Assembly: GCF_013389455.1 (NCBI RefSeq)
Contig: NZ_CP058278.1
Span: forward strand, 1,984,001 to 2,048,000
DNA length: 64,000 nucleotides
Direction of reading: 5' to 3'
Source: Flavobacterium inviolabile
GTDB lineage: Bacteria > Bacteroidota > Bacteroidia > Flavobacteriales > Flavobacteriaceae
Shown here in pieces: positions 8,479-17,140 of the stretch. The notes beneath the pieces are model-generated. The model was not told where the DNA came from. It ran no database searches and saw only the letters and a list, made by a program, of their open reading frames with translations. How positions within the stretch are numbered: the first letter of the stretch is position 1; each line of letters starts with the position of its first letter. The translations under genes were made by a program, and so were the position numbers.

Positions 8479-10821
8479 ATGCGTCTACTTTTTATTGTAA
8501 TAGCCCTTGTTGCTGTTTGGAGTAGGGCACAAGCCCAATATACGGTTTCCGGAAGAATTGCCGGTTCAGTCGATCTGGCGGAAATTCTGCTGCAAACAAA
8601 CGACAGCCTGATCGTAAAAAAAGAATTCTCCGATGAAAAAGGCAATTTTAAAATAATAGCAGCTGAAGGCAATTATACGCTTAAAATTAACCGGCTTGGC
8701 AAAACGGTTTACCACAGCCCACTGCAGCTGGACAAGAATATCGATTTAGGCGACCTGAAAATTGGAAATACAGAAGTATTACAGGAGGTGGTCATCGAAA
8801 AGAAGAAAAAACTCATCGAACGGAAAGTGGACCGGCTGGTTTTTAATGTCGAAAACAGCGTTGCTTCCCAGGGAATGGATGCCACACAGGCTTTGAGCAA
8901 TACCCCGATGGTAAAAGTAGATGCGAATAACGGGATTTCGATTGTTGGGAAAAGTGGTGTTTCGGTTATGGTCAACGACCGGATGCTAAACCTTTCGGGA
9001 AGTGAACTGGTCAATTACCTGCAAGCACTCCGTTCAGACAATATTGCCAAAATAGAAGTGATCACAACGCCTCCGGCAAAATATGAAGCCCAGGGAAATA
9101 GCGGTATCATTAATATTATCCTTAAAAAGAATCCGGTTTTGGGATGGAGCGGAAATGTATCGTCCACCTATGTGCGCAAAACATTCAACGGTTATATAAA
9201 CATTGCAGCCTTGAATTACCAGTCGGAGCGGTTTAGTACTTCGTTAAAGCTGCGGCATTACGACCGTAAAAAGAAATCGGTAGAACGAACCAGTGTTCAG
9301 GGCGATAATTCGGTTTACAGTACGGATGTCCGGGAAGATATGAATAAGGGAATAGGCGGGAACCTGAGTCTGGATTATGCGCTGTCTGAAAAATCTAAAA
9401 TAGGCGCTATTTATGATTTTAATATGGGGAAACTCAATATGGATATTCATAATGCGTCCATTTATAAAACCGGAAGCGAGACAGATTCACTGCTGACAAC
9501 CAATTCGCAACACCGCTATAATGTTCCGTCACATACGCTGAGTGTATTTTATGAACAAAAACTGGATACTTTAGGCAAAAAGCTAAACATTACCGGGAAT
9601 TATTTTTCCAACATTCCGGATAACAAAATAAACTTCCGGACACTGAATACACAAACGGAGCAAAGCACAACTGTTCGCAATTACAGCGTCATTGATTATG
9701 CCATCTGGTCCGGTCAGGCCGATCTGGTATTGCCATACGACTGGGTCAATCTGGAAACCGGAACAAAATATACACTATTCCGGAATGCTTCCGATATTCA
9801 GTATTTCAACTTTTTACAGCATGAATATGTACTGGATCCGAACAACAGCAACCTGTTTCGTTACAATGAGCAAAATCTGGCAGGCTATCTCAGTATGCAT
9901 AAAAACTTCAGTGAGCAGTGGTCGGCAAAAGCGGGGCTGCGTTATGAATATTCCATTATTGAAGGCTTGACGCCGGCAACAGGAGAGAAGACAACAAAGC
10001 ATTACGGGAAATGGTTTCCGTCGCTATATGTGGTTTACAAACCCACTAATAATCACGCACTTTCTGTTAATTATTCCAGACGGATCAACAGGCCGTTTTT
10101 CAGAGCATTGAACCCATACCGCTGGTATTCCAATACCTATACTTATGCAGAAGGAAATCCGTTGTTGCAGCCGTCCTATAACGACAATATAGAATTGGGC
10201 TATTCGTTTAAAAATAAACTATCGTTTACGCTTTACCAGCAATTCAGTGACGATAATTACGGACAGGTAGTAAACTTTAATGACGGCTATAAAATTGTAG
10301 GCTACCAGAATTATTTCCGCGAAAGCAAAACCGGGTTAACGGTGAATTATGTTGATACGTTTTTCAGCCTCTGGGAAAGTTCCGTAAATCTGAATACCTA
10401 TCACACCCAAACGAAAGGGCTATATGCTGACATTGTGGGGCAGCAGTCGTTTTCCTTTTACTATACGACCAATAATACGATAACGTTAAATAAGGATAAA
10501 ACCATGTTCCTGTTGCTTAATTTCTGGCAGGCATTACCGTACACCTATGGAAATTCCTATATAAAGGGTTCCTATGAGTTTTCTCCCAGTTTAAAAATGG
10601 CGCTATTGGATAAAAAGTTACAGGTTAATGCCGTTATAAACGATGTATTCCGTTCCGACAGAGGCAGAGGAAATACCACCTATACAACCATCAGCACAAC
10701 ATACGATAACTATTATGACGGGCGGACACTTACGCTGAGCGCAACCTATAATTTTGGTAACAACAAAGTAAAAGGCGCTACAAGCAACATTAAGTTTGAC
10801 GAAAAAAACAGGGCAAATTAA
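8479..10821 (+). CDS. Outer-membrane beta-barrel protein, PF14905-like
   Basis: 780 residues with signal peptide (MRLLFIVIALVAVWSRAQAQ), a carboxypeptidase-like beta-sandwich (~21-95), a TonB-plug-like domain (~100-215, with LIERKVDRLVFNVENS and ITTPPAKYEAQGNSGIINI) and a long beta-barrel ending in a predicted terminal strand plus a short tail. Proteins like this are outer-membrane channels or receptors; the substrate is unknown. The plug region is strikingly similar to the barrel encoded at 31.2-33.6 kb. The 235 bases upstream carry no gene I can see. Confidence 0.82.
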   Translation: MRLLFIVIALVAVWSRAQAQYTVSGRIAGSVDLAEILLQTNDSLIVKKEFSDEKGNFKIIAAEGNYTLKINRLGKTVYHSPLQLDKNIDLGDLKIGNTEVLQEVVIEKKKKLIERKVDRLVFNVENSVASQGMDATQALSNTPMVKVDANNGISIVGKSGVSVMVNDRMLNLSGSELVNYLQALRSDNIAKIEVITTPPAKYEAQGNSGIINIILKKNPVLGWSGNVSSTYVRKTFNGYINIAALNYQSERFSTSLKLRHYDRKKKSVERTSVQGDNSVYSTDVREDMNKGIGGNLSLDYALSEKSKIGAIYDFNMGKLNMDIHNASIYKTGSETDSLLTTNSQHRYNVPSHTLSVFYEQKLDTLGKKLNITGNYFSNIPDNKINFRTLNTQTEQSTTVRNYSVIDYAIWSGQADLVLPYDWVNLETGTKYTLFRNASDIQYFNFLQHEYVLDPNNSNLFRYNEQNLAGYLSMHKNFSEQWSAKAGLRYEYSIIEGLTPATGEKTTKHYGKWFPSLYVVYKPTNNHALSVNYSRRINRPFFRALNPYRWYSNTYTYAEGNPLLQPSYNDNIELGYSFKNKLSFTLYQQFSDDNYGQVVNFNDGYKIVGYQNYFRESKTGLTVNYVDTFFSLWESSVNLNTYHTQTKGLYADIVGQQSFSFYYTTNNTITLNKDKTMFLLLNFWQALPYTYGNSYIKGSYEFSPSLKMALLDKKLQVNAVINDVFRSDRGRGNTTYTTISTTYDNYYDGRTLTLSATYNFGNNKVKGATSNIKFDEKNRAN

Positions 10822-10867
10822 CAATAAGAGTTTTCAATCATCAATCAAATCAAATCAAAACCTGTTT

Positions 10868-11836
10868 TTAATTGTTTAGGCTTTTAATGTAGTTTTTCAC
10901 GAGTGTCAGCCCTGCGGTATCGGTAACGGTGGTTCCTAATTTAGGCATGTGGAAATCCCCTTTGGTTTCCATACGGTAAATAATATTGAGTTTGTTTATG
11001 GCAATACCGCTTTTCCCGAAAGGAACGGCATAGTCCAGTTTTAGTGTCTGATTACCGGCCATTCCACCCGGATTGTGGCAGTGGGCACAATTGAGGTCCA
11101 TATACGCCCGGGCACGTTGTTCCAACGGAATGCCGGTATCGTTATAATTGGGTAATGCGGTAATTTTTGGGGAAGCAGTGGTATTGTTTAGCAAACCTTT
11201 GGCCTGCAGTACATCCAGTTGGTTGTGCTGTTTTCCATCCAGTATTACCATCCGGTTGAGGTTGCGCATTTTCGGACCGATTGGCAGTAAAACATCGCCA
11301 GCACGATGGCAGGAAGTACAGGCTGTGGCCGACGGAATCTGGTAGTTAATCACTGTATTGTCGGTCAGGTTTACGGTTACGGTAGCACCTTGTGTAATCA
11401 GGAATGCTTCCGTTTGTTCGCGGTTCCATTGGTAGGTAACCGCATTCCATTTGGAATTTTTAAGCAGCAAAACACGGGTTTCGATCAGCTGTCTTTTGTT
11501 GTTGGCCAACGGGTAATAAAATGTTTTGGCAAGCAATGTCCCTTCCGGAAATAGAGGAAGTCCGTTGTCTTTAACAACTAGTTTTGTTCCTTTTGGGAGC
11601 CGTATAAGCCGTTGTTTTTCGGCATGATCGGTAAACAAGGTAGCCGAAAGTTCCAGTACTTCCAAACCTTCAGCCGGGGTTAAAAGCGACATCGGACCGG
11701 CAAACAGCCGTAAAGCCGACAGTTTTTTCGGGAAGGCATAGCTGTTTTGAATGGGGCGGGAGCCCTGTACACTAAAGTAGGTAACGGTAACACTAAAAAG
11801 CAGCAATAACACGACAACCCATTTGGCATTTTTCAT
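10868..11836 (-). CDS. Diheme c-type cytochrome, SO2930-like
   Basis: 322 residues with an N-terminal export signal/anchor (WVVVLLLLFSVTVTYFSV). Two c-type heme sites are visible: CTSCH at residues 173-177 and CAHCH at 250-254. The latter is followed by NPGGMAGN, as in the TIGR03806 (SO2930) family. It should act in the periplasm as an electron carrier of unknown partner. Last gene of a three-gene operon with two small membrane proteins; the operon promoter region carries a TetR-type palindrome. Confidence 0.82.
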   Translation of the reverse strand: MKNAKWVVVLLLLFSVTVTYFSVQGSRPIQNSYAFPKKLSALRLFAGPMSLLTPAEGLEVLELSATLFTDHAEKQRLIRLPKGTKLVVKDNGLPLFPEGTLLAKTFYYPLANNKRQLIETRVLLLKNSKWNAVTYQWNREQTEAFLITQGATVTVNLTDNTVINYQIPSATACTSCHRAGDVLLPIGPKMRNLNRMVILDGKQHNQLDVLQAKGLLNNTTASPKITALPNYNDTGIPLEQRARAYMDLNCAHCHNPGGMAGNQTLKLDYAVPFGKSGIAINKLNIIYRMETKGDFHMPKLGTTVTDTAGLTLVKNYIKSLNN

Positions 11837-11839
11837 GGC

Positions 11840-12154
11840 TTAATCGGTATCTTTTATTTTACGAAGCAGGGTATGGTCAATATAAAATGTGCCAAACGGA
11901 ATAACACAGGCGAGTAAAACTTTCCAGGTGGTTTCCCGGAAGGTCCATTTTTGCTGGACGCCAACGCTTAAGACATTGAACACAAAAAGAAGAAATAAAG
12001 CCCCGTGAATCGGACCTAAGGTTTTTGACAGTTCCGGATGGTTTAGAAAATATTTAAAAGGAACGGCGATAAAAACTAATGCCAAAAGACTAATGCCCTC
12101 CAGAAAAGCAATGATCCGTAAACGGCCGATAGCGGATTTGAAATAGTGCAGCAT
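11840..12154 (-). CDS. DUF3817 membrane protein
   Basis: 104 residues with three hydrophobic helices. RLRIIAFLEGISLLALVFIAVPFKYF and GPIHGALFLLFVFNVLSV are characteristic of DUF3817, a small integral-membrane family related to YdzA-like proteins. Function unknown. Separated by 3 bases from the gene on each side, so the three genes are almost certainly one transcript. Confidence 0.75.
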   Translation of the reverse strand: MLHYFKSAIGRLRIIAFLEGISLLALVFIAVPFKYFLNHPELSKTLGPIHGALFLLFVFNVLSVGVQQKWTFRETTWKVLLACVIPFGTFYIDHTLLRKIKDTD

Positions 12155-12157
12155 GAT

Positions 12158-12625
12158 TTAAAAAGGTCTTAAAAGTGGTCGGTTGGCTAAAGGTGAAAAA
12201 GGCCATGGAATAGCAATGAAGATAATCACAAGGGCTATGAAAAACCAAACGAGCATCGTTTTGAATTTGTCCCGGTCTGCTGTTACTCTTTTTGCTTTGG
12301 CAGAACCGATGGAGATAAAAACGATGGCGAAAAACATCAGGACAATATGAATAGCACCAAAAAACAGTGCTTCGATGGTCAGCTTATCCGTTTTGTAGGT
12401 ATCATAAAAATAGGTCACAAACGGGCTTTGGGTATACAGCAGCATCCCGATTACCAACTGGATATGGGAAAGTGTTGCGGTCCAGTGCCGGATCGCATTG
12501 TCGGTTTTGGTGAACACCGTTTGTTTGTAATAACCTGTAAACGATCTGAAAAGGGCGAGTAATAAGGCGAACAAAACCAGCCATCGGAACAGGGAATGAA
12601 ATTGTAGTAATAAAGTATACATCAC
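12158..12625 (-). CDS. Four-helix integral membrane protein
   Basis: 155 residues, mostly hydrophobic, with about four transmembrane helices. Conserved-looking His residues lie at the start of helix one (LLLQFHSLFRWLVLF) and in the middle (IRHWTATLSHIQLVIGMLLY), reminiscent of small heme-binding cytochrome b-like proteins. That resemblance and the co-transcribed diheme cytochrome make a redox role plausible but unproven. First gene of the operon. A TACATTTG -7 box lies 20 bases upstream. Confidence 0.65.
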   Translation of the reverse strand: MMYTLLLQFHSLFRWLVLFALLLALFRSFTGYYKQTVFTKTDNAIRHWTATLSHIQLVIGMLLYTQSPFVTYFYDTYKTDKLTIEALFFGAIHIVLMFFAIVFISIGSAKAKRVTADRDKFKTMLVWFFIALVIIFIAIPWPFSPLANRPLLRPF

Positions 12626-12644
12626 CGTTGTTTTTATATGGTGA

Positions 12645-12652
12645 CAAATGTA
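12645..12652 (-). promoter_or_regulatory. -7 promoter element of the cytochrome operon
   Basis: Reads TACATTTG on the minus strand, an exact TANNTTTG match just before the first gene. No clear TTTG is present at -33; that position is covered by the palindrome at 12658-12683. Confidence 0.55.
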
Positions 12653-12657
12653 AATAA

Positions 12658-12683
12658 AAAAACATACTAATTAGTATGTTTTT
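12658..12683. promoter_or_regulatory. Operator palindrome (TetR-type) upstream of cytochrome operon
   Basis: A perfect 26-base palindrome with core ACATACTAATTAGTATGT. It covers the -33 region of the minus-strand cytochrome operon. Bases 12663-12678 match 13 of 16 positions of a similar site (15546-15561) in the leader of the TetR gene at 14.9-15.5 kb, making that regulator the likely binder. Confidence 0.6.
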
Positions 12684-12725
12684 AAAAAAGATTCATTTTA
12701 AAATAATGGAATTCAGCGCAATTTG

Positions 12726-12756
12726 TTTGTGCTTAGTATAATTCCTGTTATATTTA
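12726..12756 (+). promoter_or_regulatory. Promoter for metallopeptidase gene
   Basis: TTTG at 12726-12729, a 19-base spacer and TATATTTA at 12749-12756 (7 of 8 to the -7 consensus), 31 bases before the start codon. Confidence 0.5.
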
Positions 12757-12786
12757 GGAACCTTTTAAACAGCAATCAGCAACAGT

Positions 12787-14088
12787 ATGGCAAAACAGAA
12801 ATTAGCAGTATTTTTTTTCTTTTTATGGGCAGTAATGGCTGCACAGGATAATAAAACAACAATTATCGCCACGGATGTTACCAACTTCTGGAATGCCTAC
12901 GATAAAATAACGGCAACAACAGACAGCGTTAAGCAGTATGATATACTGCAAAAAATGTATTTTGATAAAGGAACCGAAGGCCTGAAAAACATAATGCAGG
13001 CAAGGAGTTATACTGCTAAAGACTATATAAAGGCAATAAACAATTATCCTGAGTTTTGGAAATCGATCCGGAAAAACACCCTTAAAACAAAAAAGCTGGC
13101 TTCGGAGATTGAGCATGACATCGCCAGGCTAAAAGCAGCTTATCCGGCTTTGCGCCCGGTTCCGGTCTATTTTACAATAGGAGCTTTCCGGACCAATGGT
13201 ACCATTTTGGACAATACGGTATTGATTGGCAGTGAAATGGCCCTGGCAGATAAAGCTACCGTGATTAGTGAGCTGCCGGAAAACCTGCATTATTTTTATA
13301 AAACGTTTACTCCGATTAAAGAAATAGGTCTGTTGTGTACGCATGAGTATGTGCATACCCAGCAAAAAACACTAACGGGCAGCTTATTATACTATTGCCT
13401 GTATGAAGGTGTAGCGGAATTTGTTTCGACAAAAGTAACCGGAAAGCCTGCTGCCACACCAGCCATCGCTTTTGGAAAAAAGCATGAAAAAGCGGTCCGG
13501 GAACAGTTTGAAAAGGAGATGCAGGTAATGGACAACACCTATAACTGGATTTGGGGCATAAACCAAAACGACTTAAAAGAAAGGGATCTGGGTTATTATA
13601 TCGGCTACGCGATATGCGAGCGCTATTATGAAATGGCGGCAGACAAAAAACAGGCGCTTAAGGAAATGATAGAACTGGATTATACCCATGAGAAAGAAGT
13701 AGCTGCTTTTGTGGATAAAACAAAATTCTTTTCCCGCACTTTAGCGCAGATGGAAACGGATTATGACAACGCACGGCCGCAGGTTGTCAGCGTCACCCCG
13801 TTTTCAGACGGAAGTAAAAATGTAAGCCCCGGACCGGTTCGCATTACCCTTCACTTTTCGGAGGTCATGCATAAAAATTTCAGGGGATTCGATTTCGGCC
13901 CGTTGGGAGAAGAACATGTTTTGCGGGTGGCCAATGTTATCGGATTTTCGGAGGATGGAAAGTCATTTACCTTTGAAGCCGATCTAAAACCCGGGAAACA
14001 CTATCAATCCTATGCAACCAGCCGTTTCAGAACGGTTGACGGTATTCGCTTAAAACCGTATCTGATAGACATACAGACCGCTGAATAA
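12787..14088 (+). CDS. Gluzincin-type metallopeptidase with C-terminal Ig-like domain
   Basis: 433 residues with a signal peptide (~1-19). The central region carries the zinc motif HEYVH at residues 186-190, followed about 20 residues later by EGVAEFVS, the likely third ligand of a DUF2268-like/gluzincin peptidase. The last ~100 residues (VVSVTPFSDGSKNVSPGPVRITLHFSEVM) form an Ig-like adhesion domain common in Bacteroidota secreted proteins. Substrate unknown; expected in the periplasm or on the surface. The next gene starts 9 bases downstream, so the two may share a transcript. Confidence 0.72.
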   Translation: MAKQKLAVFFFFLWAVMAAQDNKTTIIATDVTNFWNAYDKITATTDSVKQYDILQKMYFDKGTEGLKNIMQARSYTAKDYIKAINNYPEFWKSIRKNTLKTKKLASEIEHDIARLKAAYPALRPVPVYFTIGAFRTNGTILDNTVLIGSEMALADKATVISELPENLHYFYKTFTPIKEIGLLCTHEYVHTQQKTLTGSLLYYCLYEGVAEFVSTKVTGKPAATPAIAFGKKHEKAVREQFEKEMQVMDNTYNWIWGINQNDLKERDLGYYIGYAICERYYEMAADKKQALKEMIELDYTHEKEVAAFVDKTKFFSRTLAQMETDYDNARPQVVSVTPFSDGSKNVSPGPVRITLHFSEVMHKNFRGFDFGPLGEEHVLRVANVIGFSEDGKSFTFEADLKPGKHYQSYATSRFRTVDGIRLKPYLIDIQTAE

Positions 14089-14097
14089 ATTTGAAAT

Positions 14098-14940
14098 ATG
14101 AAGAAAAATATAATCATTGCCTTTTTGTTGTTCATTCCGGTAGCCGCCTGCCTGGCACAATCCGGCATTTATACCAATACCGTTTTTCTCCGTCAATTGT
14201 ATCAGGACAAGTCTTACCTGAGGGAAAAAGACAGTATCAGTACTGTTTTCCGTAATGCTTTACCCGGTCATTGGGGAGAATTTGTAAAAGGCGTAGACGA
14301 AGACCTGGTTACCCGGCAAAAAGTACTGGCTTTAACCTTTGATGCCTGCGGCGGACCGCATGGCGATGATTTTGATAAAGAACTCATTGCCTTTTTAGAA
14401 CGGGAAAAAATTCCGGCAACCTTATTTGTTTCCGGAAAATGGATCGATGCCAATCTGGAAACCCTGAAACAGCTAAGCAAAAATCCGCTTTTTGAAATTG
14501 AAAACCACGGACTGAATCACCGTCCCTGTTCGGTTGACGGGGAAAGTGAATATGGAATAAAGGGCACACCCGATGTTCCGGATGCTTTTGATGAAATAGA
14601 AGCAAATGCCCGAAAAATAAAAGCAATTACCGGAAGACGTCCTGTTTTTTACCGTTCGGCTACAGCCTATACCGACGAATCCTGTGCGAAAATTGCCCGT
14701 TGCCTTCATACGACCATCATCAGTTTTGATGTGCTTTCCGGTGATGCGATCCCTTTTTCGCCGGTAAAAACAATTGTCAATAATGTCCTGACTACCGTAA
14801 AACCGGGTGCCATTATCATCATGCATTTTAACCGCCCGAAGTGGAATACGTATGAAGCGCTGAAAGTAATCGTACCGGAACTCAAAAAACAAGGCTATTC
14901 TTTTGCGCAGCTAAAAGACTATCCGCTCAAAGGACGATAA
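14098..14940 (+). CDS. Polysaccharide deacetylase (NodB-homology)
   Basis: 280 residues with signal peptide ending at residue 20 (VAACLAQ). The NodB domain begins at VLALTFDACGG (motif 1, residues 77-86; TFDA in place of the usual TFDD). HGLNH at 137-141 is the zinc-binding HxxxH motif and RSATAYTD is motif 3. Such enzymes remove acetyl groups from peptidoglycan or other amino sugars in the envelope. The DA variant is known in some subfamilies and need not abolish activity. Likely co-transcribed with the preceding metallopeptidase. Confidence 0.83.
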   Translation: MKKNIIIAFLLFIPVAACLAQSGIYTNTVFLRQLYQDKSYLREKDSISTVFRNALPGHWGEFVKGVDEDLVTRQKVLALTFDACGGPHGDDFDKELIAFLEREKIPATLFVSGKWIDANLETLKQLSKNPLFEIENHGLNHRPCSVDGESEYGIKGTPDVPDAFDEIEANARKIKAITGRRPVFYRSATAYTDESCAKIARCLHTTIISFDVLSGDAIPFSPVKTIVNNVLTTVKPGAIIIMHFNRPKWNTYEALKVIVPELKKQGYSFAQLKDYPLKGR

Positions 14941-15543
14941 TTAGTTTTGAATGGCTGGTTTCAGACTGTCTAAATAAGCTTTTAACTGGTCGAGGTAGCT
15001 GTTGTAATAACTTCTTCCGCCTATTTTTCCCAGGTTGCGGATACCGCCATAGCCCGAAATGATAAAAACGGCAACCTGTTCGGCATTGGTTTCCGGTTTA
15101 ATAAGCTGCCTGCTTTTTGCTTTATCAATGCTGGTTACGATAGCCGCTTTCCAGTCGAACATTAAAAGGGAAAGCGCTTTGTTGAATGTCTCGCTTAACG
15201 GGGCAATTTCTTCAATCAGGTTAATGGCAGGACAGCCGTATTTCACATCAAAAAAAGTAGTATCCTGAAGCAGATTTGTCATCATTAAATAGATCTCGTC
15301 CATTGGATGTTCTGCTTCAATGAGCGGCCTGATCATAATGGTATGCATTTCCGGACGCATGTGTTCCCGGATCAGTGCCAGTGCCATTTCTTCTTTGCTT
15401 TTAAAATGATAATAAAAAGCCCCTTTGGTGACCTGTGTTGTAGCCAGTATCTCATCAATACTGGTTGCCTGATAACCTTGCCGGTAAATCAGATCAAACG
15501 ATTTCTGAAGAATGGTCATTCGGGTATTTGCAGCTTTCGACAT
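14941..15543 (-). CDS. TetR/AcrR-family transcriptional regulator
   Basis: 200 residues with an N-terminal TetR helix-turn-helix (TRMTILQKSFDLIYRQGYQATSIDEILATTQVTKGAFYYHFKSKEEM, ~7-53) and a ligand-binding C-terminal domain. It stops immediately next to the converging deacetylase gene. Its own leader holds a near-palindromic site matching the operator before the cytochrome operon at 12.6 kb, so it probably represses both itself and that operon in response to an unknown small molecule. That link is inference from site similarity. Confidence 0.88.
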   Translation of the reverse strand: MSKAANTRMTILQKSFDLIYRQGYQATSIDEILATTQVTKGAFYYHFKSKEEMALALIREHMRPEMHTIMIRPLIEAEHPMDEIYLMMTNLLQDTTFFDVKYGCPAINLIEEIAPLSETFNKALSLLMFDWKAAIVTSIDKAKSRQLIKPETNAEQVAVFIISGYGGIRNLGKIGGRSYYNSYLDQLKAYLDSLKPAIQN

Positions 15544-15545
15544 AA

Positions 15546-15561
15546 GATACTGATTGGTATG
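15546..15561. promoter_or_regulatory. TetR autoregulatory operator
   Basis: GATACTGATTGGTATG lies 2 bases before the TetR start and 6 bases after its -7 box. It differs from the core of the 12663-12678 palindrome at only three positions. Confidence 0.5.
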
Positions 15562-15567
15562 ATTTGA

Positions 15568-15599
15568 CGAAGGTAGTATAAAATTACCGGGGACTCAAA
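15568..15599 (-). promoter_or_regulatory. Promoter of the TetR gene
   Basis: On the minus strand: TTTG (15599-15596), 20-base spacer, TACCTTCG (15575-15568). The TTCG ending is a one-base variant of the usual -7 TTTG. Confidence 0.5.
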
Positions 15600-15634
15600 A
15601 AAACCGGTAGTATTCATAAACGCTGTCCGGCGGA

Positions 15635-15742
15635 TTATTTCCAGAAAGGTTTTGTCTTCAGGTGTTTGGTATCCCAGTTTTTTTCATTGCGGAAATAATG
15701 CTGCAAAGCGATGCAGGCTTCCGGATGACCGGTAATATAAGC
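15635..15742 (-). pseudogene. C-terminal remnant of a siderophore-interacting (SIP) reductase
   Basis: Thirty-five codons plus a stop translate to a peptide beginning AYITGHPEACIALQHYFRNE and ending TKPFWK. This looks like the extreme C-terminus of NADPH-dependent ferric-siderophore reductases (SIP family). No start or upstream domain remains: the frame runs into a low-complexity repeat tract and then an IS element. Nothing similar continues on the far side of the IS, so the rest was deleted rather than merely displaced. Family assignment is from recall of the C-terminal pattern. Confidence 0.55.
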
Positions 15743-15808
15743 AAGGGGCAAAAAGCAAAAGGCAAGGGGTAAAAGGCAAAGGGCAAAAAGCAAGGGGCAA
15801 AGGGCAAG
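15741..15808. repeat. Degenerate GGCAAA/AGCAAGG short-repeat tract
   Basis: About 68 bases made of irregular repeats of the units GGGCAAA, AAGCAA and GGCAAGG. It lies between the SIP remnant and the IS3 element. The irregular unit length and lack of spacers exclude a CRISPR array. Such tracts may arise by slippage and could have assisted the deletion. Confidence 0.7.
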
Positions 15809-15866
15809 CCGGAGCTATATATGAGTCGTCCTAAAATAGGTTGACAGATTTTAGAATAAAAATATA

Positions 15867-16697
15867 TTAACCAGTCAGGTTTACCTGGCTGGTTTTTTCA
15901 TGTATAAAATTAGGCGTTTTCATCATTAAACTCAAATGAGGTCTTTTAGCATTATACGTTTCTATCGCTGTTTTTATAAGCTTTCCTAAAGTCTGACCAT
16001 CTTTGCATTTATAAAACAAGAATTCGTTTTTTAAAATTCCGTTTATTCTTTCAGCTAAAGCATTTTGATAACAATCATATCCGTCAGTCATAGAGGGTGT
16101 AATACCGTTTTTAGCTAATACTTCCTGATAAATTTTAGAACAATATTGTAATCCTCTATCGGAGTGATGTATCAGGGGTAATGTTGATTTCCTATTCTGT
16201 ATAGCCATTTTTAATGCCTGTACCACATTTTCAGAACTCATATCATCACTCAGCTTATACCCCATTATTTTTCTGCTATAAGCATCAGTAACTAAAGACA
16301 GATAATGGGTTTTCCGGGATGATTTGACATAAGTGATGTCGCTTACATATACCTGTTCAGGACGTTTAATCTCACACTCTTTCAAAAGATTTTCGTACTT
16401 GTGTAGCCAATGTTTAGAATAGGTAGTTTTAGTGTAACTCTTCATTGGTTTAACAAGTAACTTCTCCCTTCTTAGATAACCAAATAAGGCATCACGACCT
16501 ATCTTTACACCCTGTTGATCAAATTGCTTCGAAAGTAGGTAATATAGTTTACGTGTCCCTATACGTGGCATTTCCAATCGCAAAGAAAGAACCAGATGCT
16601 TTACTTTGAGTAACTCAGATTCCCGATCGAGGATTCTTTTTTGTTCCTGATATATAGCTTGCCTACTTATCCCAAACAATCGGCAACTTTTGGACAA
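15867..16697 (-). CDS. IS3-family transposase OrfB (DDE integrase core)
   Basis: 276 residues as a stand-alone frame from a TTG. Residues ~1-90 form the HTH_21-like region (IGTRKLYYLLSKQF). The rve core follows, with first Asp in YVSDITYV, second Asp in LIHHSDRGLQY and Glu in NALAERINGILKNE. Together these are the DDE triad that cuts and joins IS ends. It is probably made mainly as an OrfAB fusion: the frame stays open upstream through the slippery site inside orfA, so a -1 shift would join the two. Confidence 0.9.
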   Translation of the reverse strand: MSKSCRLFGISRQAIYQEQKRILDRESELLKVKHLVLSLRLEMPRIGTRKLYYLLSKQFDQQGVKIGRDALFGYLRREKLLVKPMKSYTKTTYSKHWLHKYENLLKECEIKRPEQVYVSDITYVKSSRKTHYLSLVTDAYSRKIMGYKLSDDMSSENVVQALKMAIQNRKSTLPLIHHSDRGLQYCSKIYQEVLAKNGITPSMTDGYDCYQNALAERINGILKNEFLFYKCKDGQTLGKLIKTAIETYNAKRPHLSLMMKTPNFIHEKTSQVNLTG

Positions 16698-16699
16698 AC

Positions 16700-17113
16700 T
16701 TATTCCTGCTCCTTCCCGGAGTCGGAAGATGGTTTGGGAGAAAACTTTTTTCGGATCTGGGTTCCGTACTGACTATCAGAAATGTCGATCATCGTATTGA
16801 GAATCTTATTTCGAAGTTTCTCACCTGCCAGTTCTTTCTCTAATCGTTTAATAATCTGAGCCGGGGTTTCTTTAGATTTAGACATAAATAACAGATTTGG
16901 TTTACTCCAGTCTAAGTTACCATATTTTCGCAGCCAAACCAAAACAGTACTTCTGCCTTGGATACCGTAAACAGTTTGAGCCTGTTTATAGGTCATTTCG
17001 CCTTGTTCAACTCGGGAAACTACAGCTAATTTAAAAGCCATATTATAATCCTTTTGAGTACGCTTAACTCGCGTTGTTGTTGTGTCTTTCATAATAAGTC
17101 GATTTTGTGTCAA
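16700..17113 (-). CDS. IS3-family transposase OrfA (HTH)
   Basis: 137 residues with a helix-turn-helix (FKLAVVSRVEQGEMTYKQAQTVYGIQGRSTVLVWLRKYG, ~27-65) followed by a leucine-rich coiled coil (IIKRLEKELAGEKLRNKILNTMIDIS). OrfA binds IS ends and modulates OrfAB. The ORF starts inside the right terminal inverted repeat at 17113; an internal ATG eight codons on (MKDTTTTRVKR) is an equally plausible start. It stops 2 bases before the orfB start. Confidence 0.85.
   Translation of the reverse strand: MTQNRLIMKDTTTTRVKRTQKDYNMAFKLAVVSRVEQGEMTYKQAQTVYGIQGRSTVLVWLRKYGNLDWSKPNLLFMSKSKETPAQIIKRLEKELAGEKLRNKILNTMIDISDSQYGTQIRKKFSPKPSSDSGKEQE
16745..16751 (-). other. Programmed -1 frameshift slippery heptamer
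   Basis: On the minus strand the bases read A AAA AAG in the phase required by orfA codons (CGA AAA AAG). After a -1 slip the frame is open all the way into orfB. This is the classic A6G signal of IS3-family elements. Confidence 0.75.
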
Positions 17114-17140
17114 CTTATTTCAGGACGGGACAATACTAAT

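Larger units (their letters stand above)
15827..17127 (-). mobile_element. IS3-family (IS150-like) insertion sequence
   Basis: About 1301 bases bounded by imperfect terminal inverted repeats matching at 18 of 20 positions: CGTCCTAAAATAGGTTGACA at the left and TGTCAACTTATTTCAGGACG at the right. It holds overlapping orfA and orfB reading frames on the minus strand, with a slippery site between them. Both frames look intact, so the copy is potentially active. I cannot identify a convincing target-site duplication. Its left side abuts the repeat tract and a truncated SIP gene; its right side abuts the cold-shock gene terminator. Confidence 0.88.

Noticed and set aside
15741..15808. Possible CRISPR array
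   Set aside because: Units are short, irregular and contiguous with no spacers, and there are no cas genes nearby.
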